Source: Candidatus Uhrbacteria bacterium RIFOXYA2_FULL_40_9
GTDB taxonomy: Bacteria > Patescibacteriota > Patescibacteriia > UBA9934 > GWF2-40-263
Reading direction: 5' to 3'
Length of the DNA: 31,049 bases
NCBI GenBank assembly: GCA_001791615.1
Contig: MGEY01000047.1
Location: forward strand, 1 to 31,049
Part shown: positions 21,368 through 29,257 of the stretch, piece after piece
Layout: each line of letters starts with the position of its first letter
How positions within the stretch are numbered: position 1 is the first letter of the stretch
Made by a program: the position numbers and the translations under genes
Notes under the pieces: model-generated
What the model was told of the DNA's origin: nothing
Seen by the model: the letters and a program-made list of their open reading frames with translations, nothing else
Database searches by the model: none

Positions 21368-22492
21368 ATGTTGGAAAAGTATACAAACTATTTTCGTTCC
21401 AATGATTGGTGGCTTCTTACAACCATGCTTGTTTTAGTCATGTTTGGGCTCGCTGCTATTTATTCTGTGGAGCTTTCTCAAGAAACTGCAGGATTTTTAA
21501 ACATCAAGAAACAACTCATCGCACTTGTTATTGGTTTAGGATGTTATTCTTTTTTTGCGTATTACAATTATCGTCTTCTTCAGAATTACAGTGTTTTGTT
21601 GTATGTCATTGGTTTGCTTTTGTTGATTGGGGTATTGCTTTTTGGTTCGACCATTCGTGGAACAACCGGATGGTACAATCTCGGTCCGTTTGGTTTTCAA
21701 CCCGTAGAGTTTATGAAGTTAGCTTTGGCAATCGCTCTTGCCACATATTGCAGTCAACGAGCACGGAGACTTTTTGGTGTGCGAGAAATTCTTGAAACTA
21801 TGGCCATTACAGGGGTTCCCGTTTTCTTCACACTTTTGCAGCCAGATTTTGGTTCTGCCATGTTACTGATCGGGATTTGGTTTGTCGTTGTTTTATTTGC
21901 AGGAATTCAACGGAAACATTTTCTTTTTTTAACACTCTGTGCGATTTTGTTTGGCATTTTTGCATGGTTCTTTCTTTTAGCAGATTATCAACAGGCTCGC
22001 ATTGCCACCTTTTTTGATCCTTCTTTAGATCCTCTCGGAGAAGGTTATAACGTCACACAAGCCGTTATTGCTGTGGGGGCTGGAGGATCGTATGGAAGTG
22101 GTTTGGGGTTTGGTTCACAAAGTCAATTAAAGTTTCTTCCAGAAAGCCAAACGGATTTTATTTTTGCCGTGATTGCTGAAGAATTGGGATTTGTCGGCGT
22201 TTCTATTGTGTTTATTACTTTTTCTCTTCTTTTTTGGAGAATTCTCACGACTGCAAAGCGAGCAAGAGATGATTTTGCTCTTTATTTTGTTCTGGCTATG
22301 GGAGGAAGTATTTTTCTTCAATTTGTGGTGAATGTGGGAATGAATTTAGGAATGTTGCCAGTGACAGGTTTAGGATTGCCCATGGTAAGTTATGGAGGAA
22401 GTTCATTGATTTTGTTTCTTTCTATGCTTGGTGTGATCCAAAGCAGTGTGATTCGATCTAAACATTTGTCTCAATCTTCTTTTTGTTCTTGA
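21368..22492 (+). CDS. rodA: SEDS-family cell-wall polymerase, RodA-like
   Basis: The 374-residue polytopic protein (about ten membrane segments) is a SEDS peptidoglycan glycosyltransferase, which polymerises lipid II for elongation (RodA) or division (FtsW). Conserved pieces: 'GPFGFQPVEFMKLALA' (the FQPxEfxK motif), 'LQPDFGSAMLL', 'GYNVTQAVIAVGAGG', 'QSQLKFLPESQTDFIFAVI' and 'GLPMVSYGGSSL'. The phrase with 'GxQSQLxFLPExxTDFIFA' favours RodA over FtsW, but the subtype is not certain. I chose the ATG at 21368; an in-frame TTG at 21356 lies before the predicted transcript start. No SD is present; the leader is about 6 nt. Confidence 0.9.
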   Translation: MLEKYTNYFRSNDWWLLTTMLVLVMFGLAAIYSVELSQETAGFLNIKKQLIALVIGLGCYSFFAYYNYRLLQNYSVLLYVIGLLLLIGVLLFGSTIRGTTGWYNLGPFGFQPVEFMKLALAIALATYCSQRARRLFGVREILETMAITGVPVFFTLLQPDFGSAMLLIGIWFVVVLFAGIQRKHFLFLTLCAILFGIFAWFFLLADYQQARIATFFDPSLDPLGEGYNVTQAVIAVGAGGSYGSGLGFGSQSQLKFLPESQTDFIFAVIAEELGFVGVSIVFITFSLLFWRILTTAKRARDDFALYFVLAMGGSIFLQFVVNVGMNLGMLPVTGLGLPMVSYGGSSLILFLSMLGVIQSSVIRSKHLSQSSFCS

Positions 22493-22503
22493 GGTCGCGA
22501 ATG

Positions 22504-22512
22504 TGGTATGAT
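22504..22512 (+). promoter_or_regulatory. Extended -10 promoter of the 22540 gene
   Basis: TG-G-TATGAT (22504-22512), overlapping the intergenic start just after the rodA-like stop. The -35 is weak. The leader would be about 21 nt. Confidence 0.45.
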
Positions 22513-22539
22513 CAACATGAAAGGTAATTGATTTTTTCT

Positions 22540-22947
22540 ATGTCGTCATCACTTTCTCCTTTTTCAGATTTTTGGCATGAACGATTACAAATTCTATCGT
22601 TTTGTCCGATTTGTGAAACAAAACAACATTCCATGCAAGCAAAGATTCTTGAGATTGAAGGGAATCACTGTTTGGTACATATGACCTGTCGCAAATGTCA
22701 CAATGCCATTCTTGCTCTTGTTCAAACAAACGCTTCAGGGGTGAGTTCCGTAGGAATGATGACTGATCTTTCTTTTGAAGATGTGGTGAAGTTTCAGTCT
22801 GGATCTCAAATTACTCTTGATGATGTGATTTCTTCTCACACCTATTTTTATACAGGGGCATGGAAGGAATTAATGGAAAAGAAAGTTGTAAAGAATTACA
22901 AGAGTACAAAAGTAAAAAGAGTATCAAAAGAGAAGAAAAACTCTTAA
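22540..22947 (+). CDS. Small zinc-ribbon protein, unknown function
   Basis: The 135-residue protein has a four-cysteine zinc ribbon: C22-x-x-C25 ('FCPICET') and C50-x-x-C53 ('TCRKCHN'), with hydrophobic strands between. The middle has 'DLSFEDVVKFQSGSQITLDDVI', and the C-terminus is a Lys-rich tail ('KSTKVKRVSKEKK') that could touch nucleic acid. No named family is recognised; similar small proteins are seen near cell-envelope genes in candidate phyla genomes, as far as I recall. The ATG at 22540 has AAAGG about 15 nt upstream, too far for a good SD. Confidence 0.75.
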   Translation: MSSSLSPFSDFWHERLQILSFCPICETKQHSMQAKILEIEGNHCLVHMTCRKCHNAILALVQTNASGVSSVGMMTDLSFEDVVKFQSGSQITLDDVISSHTYFYTGAWKELMEKKVVKNYKSTKVKRVSKEKKNS

Positions 22948-22961
22948 TCTAAAGGAAAAAC

Positions 22962-22987
22962 GCAGACCCACAGGGTCTGCATTGACA
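22962..22987 (+). terminator. Hairpin after the zinc-ribbon gene, touching the rplY -35 box
   Basis: GCAGACCC (22962-22969) and GGGTCTGC (22973-22980) form a perfect 8-bp stem with loop ACA. TTGACA of the next promoter begins 2 nt later (22982), and the T-tract (CATTTTT) lies just after it. Confidence 0.65.
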
Positions 22988-23010
22988 TTTTTACAGAAAT
23001 TCCGCACAAT
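22982..23010 (+). promoter_or_regulatory. Promoter of rplY
   Basis: Perfect TTGACA (22982-22987), 17-nt spacer, CACAAT (23005-23010). The leader would be about 25 nt. Confidence 0.65.
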
Positions 23011-23041
23011 AGCGACCGATTCAAGAATTTTTATTTTATCT

Positions 23042-23683
23042 ATGTTAGAAGCAAAAACACGTGAAATCCGCGGACGTAAGACTTATGAGCTTCGAGGACA
23101 ACGTCTTGTTCCTGCCGTTGTGTACGGAGCAGGGATCGACCCAAAGATGTTGACTATTGATCGCAATGAGTTTGTGCGTCTTTATCAAGAGGAAGGAGAG
23201 AGTTCACTCTTTGACCTCGTGATCGATGGAAAAGAAACATTGAAAGTTATTATTCAAGACTATCAGCTTGATCCACTTCTCAATGAAGTGATTCATGCAG
23301 ACTTTCGTGTCATTGATCTTACAAAACCAATGGAAGTTGATATTGAACTTGAATTTATTGGAGAATCCCCTGCGGTAAAAGCTTTGGGAGGTACTCTGAT
23401 TAAAACTCGCGACTTTATTACTATTCGTTGTCTTCCAGACAGATTACCAGAAAAGGTGGAGATTGATTTGAGTAAATTGGAAACATTAACAGATTCTGTT
23501 CATGTTCGAGATCTTCATCTTCCAGAAGGAGTTGAAATTTTAGATGAAGCTGATCGAACTCTTGTCGTGATCAGTGCTCCGCGTTCTGAAGAAGAAATGA
23601 AAGCCCTTGATGAAGTGGCAACAGAAATTATTCCTGCTGAAGAAAAGAAAGAATCAACAGAAGAAAAAGAAGGGCAAGCCTAA
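23042..23683 (+). CDS. rplY: 50S ribosomal protein L25, long (Ctc/TL5) form
   Basis: L25 (bL25) binds 5S rRNA. The 213-residue protein is the two-domain form: an N-terminal 5S-binding domain (about 1-90; 'EAKTREIRGRK', 'LVPAVVYG') and a C-terminal TL5 domain (about 95-185; 'EVIHADFRVIDLTKPMEVDI'), then an acidic Glu/Lys tail. The ATG at 23042 starts the standard 'MLEAKTRE' N-terminus; the longer frame to 22982 runs into the promoter. No good SD is seen. The next gene starts 13 nt after its stop and is probably in the same unit. Confidence 0.93.
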   Translation: MLEAKTREIRGRKTYELRGQRLVPAVVYGAGIDPKMLTIDRNEFVRLYQEEGESSLFDLVIDGKETLKVIIQDYQLDPLLNEVIHADFRVIDLTKPMEVDIELEFIGESPAVKALGGTLIKTRDFITIRCLPDRLPEKVEIDLSKLETLTDSVHVRDLHLPEGVEILDEADRTLVVISAPRSEEEMKALDEVATEIIPAEEKKESTEEKEGQA

Positions 23684-23696
23684 ATGGGGCTCATTC

Positions 23697-24773
23697 ATGT
23701 CAAAGAAAAAAGGGAGGACAATTTTAAAGATTGAAAATAAACACATCATCGTAAGTGCCATCGTGGTTTTGCTTGCGATGATGTTTATTTTTAGCCTTCC
23801 TTATCTCAGTGAAACAATGCTTTTTTCACAAACAGAAGAAAACACTTCTTCAGAAAAGGAGCCAGAAGATTTATTTCGGCATCCTCTTACAGGAGTTTGG
23901 GGATATGAAGAAGTCATAGAACTTCCACATGTTTATGGAGTCATGATTGAGAATCATATTGATGCACGTCCTCAAGCAGGTTTAGATCAAGCTTTTCTTG
24001 TTATTGAAGCCCCAGTGGAAGCAGGGATCAGTCGTATGATTGCATTTTATTCTGAAGATCAAGAGGTAGAGAAAATTGGTCCTGTACGTTCTGCACGTTC
24101 TTATTATGTGGATTGGGCACACGAGCTTGATGCAATGTATACTCATGTTGGCGGCTCTCCCGAGGCTCTTGATCAAATCGCAACAGATGGAACATTTGAT
24201 CTAAATCAATATTGGAATGATGATTTTTTTTGGCGATCAAGCAACCGAAACGCTCCTCATAATGTGTATACTTCAACAGATTTGCTTTCAGAGGCTCTAG
24301 CTTATTATGAGGGGAGAGATCGTGTTCCAAACATTTTGTATGGACTCTGGCATTTTAAAGATTCTCAAGTCATTATTCCAGAGAAAATAGTTGGGGTGAG
24401 TATTGATTTTTCCATTTATGATTGGAATTTGGTGAGTTGGGAATTCGATTCTTCACTCATGCGATATTCACGTTTCCAAAAAGGAATACCTCACACGATG
24501 GAAAGTGAAGATCAAATTTTTGCAGACAATATTGCTATTATCGTGACAGATGTGGAAATACTTGATGAAATAGGACGTCGATCTGTGAGAACGATTGGAA
24601 AAGGAAATGCTTTTGTGTTTCAAGATGGCCTGATGCAAGAAGCTATCTGGGAAAAACCTTCTTTGAGTGAAAGATTAATGTTTTACACAAAAGAGGGAGA
24701 GGAAATAGAAATGAATGCAGGGATCACTTGGATAGAAGTTGTCCCAAATGAAGAGATACTGACATTTGAATAA
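23697..24773 (+). CDS. DUF3048 family protein (YerB-like), membrane-anchored
   Basis: The 358-residue protein has a basic N-terminus and a membrane helix at about 17-36 that probably anchors it with the rest outside. The body is typical DUF3048: 'VMIENHIDARPQAGLDQAFLV' spans the family start, then 'GGISRM'-like 'EAGISRMIAFYSE', 'IGPVRSARSYYVDWA' and 'YTHVGGSPEALDQI', and a C-terminal half with 'MRYSRFQKGIPH'. B. subtilis YerB is a lipoprotein of this family with no firm biochemical role; here the lipobox is absent and a plain anchor replaces it. The ATG at 23697 is taken because it precedes the anchor; the frame runs further up inside rplY. Confidence 0.88.
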   Translation: MSKKKGRTILKIENKHIIVSAIVVLLAMMFIFSLPYLSETMLFSQTEENTSSEKEPEDLFRHPLTGVWGYEEVIELPHVYGVMIENHIDARPQAGLDQAFLVIEAPVEAGISRMIAFYSEDQEVEKIGPVRSARSYYVDWAHELDAMYTHVGGSPEALDQIATDGTFDLNQYWNDDFFWRSSNRNAPHNVYTSTDLLSEALAYYEGRDRVPNILYGLWHFKDSQVIIPEKIVGVSIDFSIYDWNLVSWEFDSSLMRYSRFQKGIPHTMESEDQIFADNIAIIVTDVEILDEIGRRSVRTIGKGNAFVFQDGLMQEAIWEKPSLSERLMFYTKEGEEIEMNAGITWIEVVPNEEILTFE

Positions 24774-24790
24774 CAATGAGTTGTTTTATA

Positions 24791-24814
24791 AAAAATCAGG
24801 TATGCCTGATTTTT
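24791..24814. terminator. Bidirectional terminator between convergent genes
   Basis: AAAAATCAGG (24791-24800) and CCTGATTTTT (24805-24814) form a perfect 10-bp stem with loop TATG. It serves the DUF3048 gene (+) and prmC (-). Confidence 0.9.
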
Positions 24815-24820
24815 GTTTGT

Positions 24821-25738
24821 TTAGAGATGAGTGACGATCAGTCTGTTATGACCCTCTAAATCTTGATAGATTTCCGGATAACTGCTAGGGAAAGATTCAT
24901 AAATCAAATCAATAGCTCTGGTGACTTGTGAGGGATCAATCTCTATCAATGTTGTTAGATGATTTGGAAAAAGAGATCGATGTTTTTTAATTTGTTGAAA
25001 AAGTTTTTCATAATAATCAAGCCCCTCTGATCCAGCTTCTAGGGCAAGACGTGGTTCATGTTCTCGAACATTTAGTTGGGTTTTTTCCCATTGAGTTTCT
25101 GAAAGATAAGGAAGATTCGCACAAAGAATAATTTCATCCATAATCACTTGATCTGGGCAATCTGTTTTATGTTTTTTCAATTTTTCAAGAATTAGGAGAA
25201 TAGGTTCAAGAAGATCCCCTTGGCGAAAATCAATTTTTTGGTCCACATGATGGGCTAGGGCATTTCGTTTAGCTACCTCAATGGCCTCTTTGCTAATATC
25301 CGTTGCAATGACAGAGATGGCTGTTTCTGTTGCAAGAGTAATCGCAATGGCTCCAGATCCTGTTCCAACATCAAGAAAAAAAGTAGTTTCTGGAGGAGAA
25401 TCTTTACATAAAGAAATCGCTTGTTCGATCATCAGTTCTGTAGCAGGTCGGGGAATAAGGACCGAAGAATTAACTTCAAACTCACGACCATAAAAAGCTT
25501 TTGTTCCGAGGAGATACGCAATAGGTTCATGTGTGAGGCGGCGTATAATAAGTTGAGTGAATTGATCTGACTGTTCTGAGGAAAGAGGTTCATTTATGTG
25601 AGCAAATAAATTTGTCTTTGTGGTTTTTAAAACAAACGAAAGAAGAAGCTCGGCATCAAGCATGGGAGATTTATTAGTTTCTTTTAGATTCGTTTGTAAT
25701 TGTTCTGATGCCCATTTAAGCGCTTCCACGATGGTCAT
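24821..25738 (-). CDS. prmC: Release factor glutamine methyltransferase PrmC
   Basis: PrmC (HemK) methylates the Gln of the GGQ motif in RF1 and RF2 using SAM. The 305-residue protein has the helical N-terminal substrate domain ('TIVEALKWASEQL'), SAM-binding 'FLDVGTGSGAIAI' (about 121-133) and a Rossmann methyltransferase domain. The usual catalytic NPPY is NLPY here (208-211, 'CANLPYLSE'), and 'IPRPETE' is 'IPRPATE'. I chose the ATG at 25738 by similarity to 'TIFEALKWAS' in B. subtilis; a GTG at 25756 overlapping the prfA stop is an alternative. It follows prfA, which encodes its substrate RF1, by about 10 nt. Confidence 0.9.
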   Translation of the reverse strand: MTIVEALKWASEQLQTNLKETNKSPMLDAELLLSFVLKTTKTNLFAHINEPLSSEQSDQFTQLIIRRLTHEPIAYLLGTKAFYGREFEVNSSVLIPRPATELMIEQAISLCKDSPPETTFFLDVGTGSGAIAITLATETAISVIATDISKEAIEVAKRNALAHHVDQKIDFRQGDLLEPILLILEKLKKHKTDCPDQVIMDEIILCANLPYLSETQWEKTQLNVREHEPRLALEAGSEGLDYYEKLFQQIKKHRSLFPNHLTTLIEIDPSQVTRAIDLIYESFPSSYPEIYQDLEGHNRLIVTHL

Positions 25739-25748
25739 AGAGGAGAGA

Positions 25749-26816
25749 TTATCCACTCATGTTTTTTTCAAGTTCAGCAAGTTTAAGAGCTGTAATGATG
25801 GGATCAAGATCTCCACTCATGATTTGTGGAATGCCATGAAAGTTTTGATTGATACGGTGATCAGTGATCCGATCTTGAGGAAAATTGTAAGTACGAATTT
25901 TTTCTGATCGATCACCAGTTCCAACTTGTCCACGACGGGCTTCATCCCGTTCTTTGTGCAAGCGCTCTTGTTCAAGAGCAAAGAGTCGCGCTCGCATAAT
26001 AGACATCGCTCGTTCTTTATTTTGTTTTTGTGAACGTTCCTCTTGGCAGTACACAATCAAACCAGTAGGGATATGGATAATGCGCACAGCTGAATAAGTG
26101 GTGTTGACGCTTTGCCCGCCAGCTCCAGTGGAAGTTGTGGCTTCAATTTTTAACTCCTTTGGATCAATTTTTAGATCGACCTCTTCTGCCTCTGGAAGAA
26201 TTGCTACTGTGACTGTGGAAGTGTGTACACGCCCCTGTTTTTCTGTTTCTGGAACTCGTTGAACACGGTGTACTCCACTTTCATATTTCAATTTGCTAAA
26301 CACATTTTTTCCTTCTATAGAGAAAATCATTTCTTTAAATCCTCCTAAATCGTTTTGACTCGAAGAAATAATTTTTGTTTTCCATCCTTGTTGTTCTGCA
26401 TAGCGGTTGTATAAACGAAAAAGCTCTGTCGCAAAAAGAGCAGATTCATCTCCACCAGCTCCGGCACGAATTTCCACAATCGTATTTTTTTTATCAAGTG
26501 GGTCTGGGGGAACAAGGAGTAAAATAACCTGTTCTTCCAACCGTGAAACTTCTTTCTCAAGAGTTTGAATTTCTTGTTCAGCAAGTTCAATCATTTCCGG
26601 ATCGTTTGTTTCTTCAAGAGTTTGTTTGGCACCCTCAAGTTCTATTTGTTTTTTTTGATAGTCTTCTCCTAAAGCTACTATTTCTCGAACATCAGCAAAG
26701 GCTTCATTTATCGTTCGTAATTTTTCTGGATGAGAAAGGACACTTGGATCCATAAGTTGAGATTCAAGTTCTTTTGATTGTTCTTCATGTTTTTTGAGTT
26801 CCTGGAGAATATTCAT
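25749..26816 (-). CDS. prfA: Peptide chain release factor 1
   Basis: RF1 reads UAA and UAG and triggers peptide release. The 355-residue protein is full length: an N-terminal coiled coil (about 1-100, 'ELKKHEEQSKELESQL'), the stop-codon-reading tripeptide PxT as P189-E190-T191 ('QRVPETEKQGRVHTS'), and the catalytic GGQ at 233-235 ('STGAGGQSVN'). PxT rather than SPF identifies RF1. The promoter's -10 ends 8 nt before the ATG, giving a leader of about 2 nt even though AGAGG lies there. prmC follows in the same operon. Confidence 0.96.
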   Translation of the reverse strand: MNILQELKKHEEQSKELESQLMDPSVLSHPEKLRTINEAFADVREIVALGEDYQKKQIELEGAKQTLEETNDPEMIELAEQEIQTLEKEVSRLEEQVILLLVPPDPLDKKNTIVEIRAGAGGDESALFATELFRLYNRYAEQQGWKTKIISSSQNDLGGFKEMIFSIEGKNVFSKLKYESGVHRVQRVPETEKQGRVHTSTVTVAILPEAEEVDLKIDPKELKIEATTSTGAGGQSVNTTYSAVRIIHIPTGLIVYCQEERSQKQNKERAMSIMRARLFALEQERLHKERDEARRGQVGTGDRSEKIRTYNFPQDRITDHRINQNFHGIPQIMSGDLDPIITALKLAELEKNMSG

Positions 26817-26824
26817 ACACCTCT

Positions 26825-26853
26825 ATCATAATGGATAACAAAAAGCACCTCAA
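26825..26853 (-). promoter_or_regulatory. Promoter of prfA-prmC inside the rpmE terminator
   Basis: On the minus strand: TTGAGG (26848-26853), 17-nt spacer, TATGAT (26825-26830). The -35 lies in the loop and right arm of the rpmE terminator hairpin. The predicted start, about 26818, is 2 nt before the prfA ATG. Confidence 0.65.
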
Positions 26854-26866
26854 CATGGGTGCTTTG
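26842..26866 (-). terminator. Terminator of rpmE
   Basis: AAAGCACC (26842-26849) pairs with GGTGCTTT (26858-26865); on the minus strand a T-rich tract follows. Confidence 0.8.
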
Positions 26867-26877
26867 TTTTTTGGTTG

Positions 26878-27168
26878 CTATTTTTCTACTGGAGCTTCTT
26901 TTTGTTTCTTTTCTTTTTGTGCAGCACGTTTGGTCTTCTTTGCTTTCTTTCCTGTTACGGTCTGTTCTTTTTTTGCAGCACGCGTATGGAATTTTTCTAC
27001 ACGTCGAGCAGTATCTAGAATTTTTTGCTTTCCAGTATAGAAAGGATGACATTGTGCACAAAGTTCTACCTGAATTTCAGGCATGGTTGATCCGATCGTA
27101 TAAACGGCTCCACAAGCACAAGTAATGGTTGCCTGATCGAAATATTTTGGATGAATCGCTTTTTTCAT
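26878..27168 (-). CDS. rpmE: 50S ribosomal protein L31, zinc-binding form
   Basis: L31 (bL31) bridges the ribosomal subunits at the central protuberance. The 96-residue protein has the zinc-type Cys pattern: C-x-C in 'TCACGAVY' (about 18-20) and C-x-x-C in 'ELCAQCHPFYTGKQK' (about 37-40). Residues beyond about 65 form an unusually long Lys/Ala-rich tail ('AAKKEQTVTGKKAKKTKRAA'), probably rRNA-binding. The ATG at 27168 starts the standard 'MKKAIHPKY'. Its consensus promoter overlaps the divergent queA promoter. Confidence 0.95.
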   Translation of the reverse strand: MKKAIHPKYFDQATITCACGAVYTIGSTMPEIQVELCAQCHPFYTGKQKILDTARRVEKFHTRAAKKEQTVTGKKAKKTKRAAQKEKKQKEAPVEK

Positions 27169-27190
27169 ACAAGGTGTTTTTGTGGGCGAA

Positions 27191-27219
27191 AGTGTAACAA
27201 GAGAAAGGATTATTGTCAA
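27191..27219 (-). promoter_or_regulatory. Promoter of rpmE
   Basis: On the minus strand: perfect TTGACA (27214-27219), 17-nt spacer ending in TG plus one base, TACACT (27191-27196). The leader is about 16 nt without an SD. Confidence 0.75.
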
Positions 27220-27241
27220 TAGAGCAAACTTCCGTCATCAT
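27213..27241 (+). promoter_or_regulatory. Promoter of queA, sharing its -35 with rpmE
   Basis: TTGTCA (27213-27218), 17-nt spacer, CATCAT (27236-27241). The -35 overlaps the divergent rpmE -35 on the opposite strand (near-palindrome TATTGTCAATA). The predicted start is about 3 nt before the queA ATG. Confidence 0.55.
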
Positions 27242-27250
27242 AGGGGACAT

Positions 27251-28285
27251 ATGAATGTTTCTACACCAATCTCTCTTTTTGATTATGATCTTCCTCCAGA
27301 GTGTATTGCACAACATTCGGTGGCACCACGTGATCACTCAAAGTTACTTCTATTAAATCGACAAACAGGAGAGAGAAGACATCGGTTATTTTTTGAGATC
27401 ATTCAAGAATTACACACAGGAGATGTTCTTGTTTTGAATCAGACAAAAGTGTTTAAAGCACGTTTATATGGCAGAGTCCGCGATCATGAAGTGGAAGTTT
27501 TTTTATTGAAAGGAAACGGACAAGAATGGCAATCACTTCTGAAACCAGGTCGACATGTGAGGGTAGGAGATCACATCCTGTTTAATGATTTAGAAGCGAT
27601 TGTAAAAGAAAAAACTAAAGATGGTAGAGTGATTTTACGATTTCCTTTCGGAGTACAAGAGATCATCACTTATTCTCAGACCCATGGGGAGATTCCTATT
27701 CCTCCTTATGTAAAAGAAACTCCAGAAACGCTTGAGCACTATCAAACTGTTTATGCAAAAGAGGTTGGGTCTGTGGCCGCGCCAACAGCAGGTTTTCATT
27801 TTACAGAATCTTTACTCAAACAGATTCAAGAAAAGGGTGTACAAATTGAATATGTCACACTTCATGTTGGGATAGGAACGTTTCGTCCAATCAAAACACA
27901 AACCATTGAAGAACATGAAATGCATGCAGAATTTGTTCAGATTGAAAAAGAAGTGGCACAGCGCATACATCAAGCGAAACAAGAAGGGCGAAGAATTATT
28001 GCGGTTGGGACAACAAGTGTTCGTTGTTTAGAAGGAGTTACACAGAAGTGTGGAGGAACACTTTGTTCTGAAGGATTCTCTGGAGAGATCAATCTTTTTA
28101 TTACCCCAGGTTACACGTTCCAAATGGTCGATGCTCTTATCACAAATTTTCATCTTCCAAAATCTTCTCTCCTAGTTTTAGTCTCTGCTTTTGCAGGAAG
28201 GGAAGCCGTCCTTACCGCTTATCAAGAAGCGATTGAGAAAGGATATCGTTTTTACTCTTTTGGAGATGCCATGTTTTTTTATTGA
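27251..28285 (+). CDS. queA: S-adenosylmethionine:tRNA ribosyltransferase-isomerase QueA
   Basis: QueA transfers and isomerises the ribosyl part of SAM onto preQ1-modified guanosine 34, making epoxyqueuosine in tRNAs for His, Tyr, Asp and Asn. The 344-residue protein has the usual length and signatures: 'FDYDLPPECIAQHSVAPRD' at the N-terminus, 'LVLNQTKVFKARL' near 60, 'SVAAPTAGFHFTESLL' in the centre and 'ALITNFHLPKSSLLVLVSAFAG' at the C-terminus. The ATG at 27251 follows AGGGGA, a fair SD that the near-leaderless promoter would exclude from the mRNA. The -35 box of rpsB overlaps its stop codon, and no terminator separates the two genes. Confidence 0.96.
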   Translation: MNVSTPISLFDYDLPPECIAQHSVAPRDHSKLLLLNRQTGERRHRLFFEIIQELHTGDVLVLNQTKVFKARLYGRVRDHEVEVFLLKGNGQEWQSLLKPGRHVRVGDHILFNDLEAIVKEKTKDGRVILRFPFGVQEIITYSQTHGEIPIPPYVKETPETLEHYQTVYAKEVGSVAAPTAGFHFTESLLKQIQEKGVQIEYVTLHVGIGTFRPIKTQTIEEHEMHAEFVQIEKEVAQRIHQAKQEGRRIIAVGTTSVRCLEGVTQKCGGTLCSEGFSGEINLFITPGYTFQMVDALITNFHLPKSSLLVLVSAFAGREAVLTAYQEAIEKGYRFYSFGDAMFFY

Positions 28286-28310
28286 CTTTTCTTTTGCTTT
28301 TCTTTATACT
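28282..28310 (+). promoter_or_regulatory. Promoter of rpsB-tsf
   Basis: TTGACT (28282-28287), 17-nt spacer, TATACT (28305-28310). Five of six bases match in each box. The -35 overlaps the queA stop codon (28283-28285). Confidence 0.8.
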
Positions 28311-28316
28311 TTCGCG

Positions 28317-28421
28317 CGTATTCTTATTAATCCATCAGGTGGAAAAAAACGGATGAACATCCTCTGCTAGGTTTCTAGTGGGTTCAAACGTTCCACTGTC
28401 GTAAAAGGAAAAAAATCATCT
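28317..28421 (+). promoter_or_regulatory. Long rpsB leader, possible autoregulatory RNA
   Basis: A leader of about 105 nt is unusual in this window. It contains GGAT-GAAC-ATCC (about 28350-28361) and AGTGG ... CCACT enclosing GTTCAAACGTT (about 28377-28397), then AAAGGA about 12 nt before the ATG. S2 represses its own mRNA in other bacteria, so a binding site is plausible; no consensus was checked. Confidence 0.45.
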
Positions 28422-29177
28422 ATGTCTTTGATCCCAACCTTAGTTGAGATGCTTGAGTCCGGAGTTCATTTCGGACATCGAACCTCTCGCTGGCATCCAA
28501 AAATGTCTGAGTATATTTTTGGGGCTCGCAGTGGCTTCCATGTGATTGATCTTGAGAAAACACAAAAGGCTCTTGAGGAAGCATCTACTTTTATTAAGCA
28601 AGCTGTGTCTCGTGGGGGAAGTGTCTTGTTTGTCGGAACCAAACAACAAACAAAGAAAATCGTCGAGAAGTACGCAACAGAGTGTTCCATGCCCTATGTG
28701 ACTGAACGTTGGCTTGGAGGAACCCTCACAAACTTTACACAAATTAAACGAAGCCTAAAGCGTTTGAAAATGTTAAAAGATCAACGTGATAAAGGAGAAC
28801 TTCAAAAGTATACAAAAAAAGAGCGTTTGCTTATTGATCGAGAAATTGAAGAAATGCAAAAGAAACTTGGCGGAATTGAAAATATGGAACGTGTGCCAAA
28901 TGTAGCTTTTCTTTTGGATGTACGTGTTGATAAAACAGCCCTAGAAGAAGCAAAATACGTAGGAGCAAAAGTAGTGGCTTTGTGCGACACAAATGTGAAT
29001 CCTAATTTTGTAGATTACGTGATACCGGCAAATGATGATGCGGTTAAATCTATTGAATTGATGTGTCGTGTTATTTCCGATGCAGTGAAAGCAGGAAATG
29101 CCGAAGCACAAAAAAATCGCATGGCAAAGAAGGAAGAAACAGCTCCAAGAAATGCAAAAACACCATCTCACAATTAA
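28422..29177 (+). CDS. rpsB: 30S ribosomal protein S2
   Basis: S2 (uS2) assembles late on the 30S subunit and helps hold S1-type mRNA contacts. The 251-residue protein has the normal length and motifs: 'LESGVHFGHRTSRWHPKM' at the N-terminus, 'VLFVGTKQQTKKIVEKYA', 'YVTERWLGGTLTNF', a coiled-coil protrusion at about 125-155, and 'VALCDTNVNPNFVDYVIPAN' near the C-terminus. The tail is a charged, Lys-rich extension. It is followed by tsf after an 80-nt gap with a hairpin, the near-universal gene pair. Confidence 0.97.
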   Translation: MSLIPTLVEMLESGVHFGHRTSRWHPKMSEYIFGARSGFHVIDLEKTQKALEEASTFIKQAVSRGGSVLFVGTKQQTKKIVEKYATECSMPYVTERWLGGTLTNFTQIKRSLKRLKMLKDQRDKGELQKYTKKERLLIDREIEEMQKKLGGIENMERVPNVAFLLDVRVDKTALEEAKYVGAKVVALCDTNVNPNFVDYVIPANDDAVKSIELMCRVISDAVKAGNAEAQKNRMAKKEETAPRNAKTPSHN

Positions 29178-29187
29178 TTTTATCAAT

Positions 29188-29200
29188 CCGGAGTATCCGG
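29188..29200 (+). promoter_or_regulatory. Hairpin between rpsB and tsf
   Basis: CCGGA (29188-29192) and TCCGG (29196-29200) form a perfect stem with a 3-nt loop and no T-tract. It could be a processing or attenuating element. Confidence 0.45.
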
Positions 29201-29257
29201 GTCTTGCTTGTTCGGTATTCAGAAGCATCACAAGCAGGGGAGGAACAAAGAAACATT

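Noticed and set aside
24831..25100. Antisense open frames over prmC, gyrB, gatB and others
   Set aside because: They are shadows of strongly conserved genes with no start signals or recognisable domains.
28370..28400. tRNA-like T-loop (GGTTCAAAC) in the rpsB leader
   Set aside because: No acceptor stem, anticodon arm or D-arm can be formed around it; the piece is an ordinary leader hairpin.
29063..29257. Upstream extension of tsf
   Set aside because: It lies in another frame inside rpsB; the EF-Ts N-terminus starts at the ATG at 29258 behind an SD.
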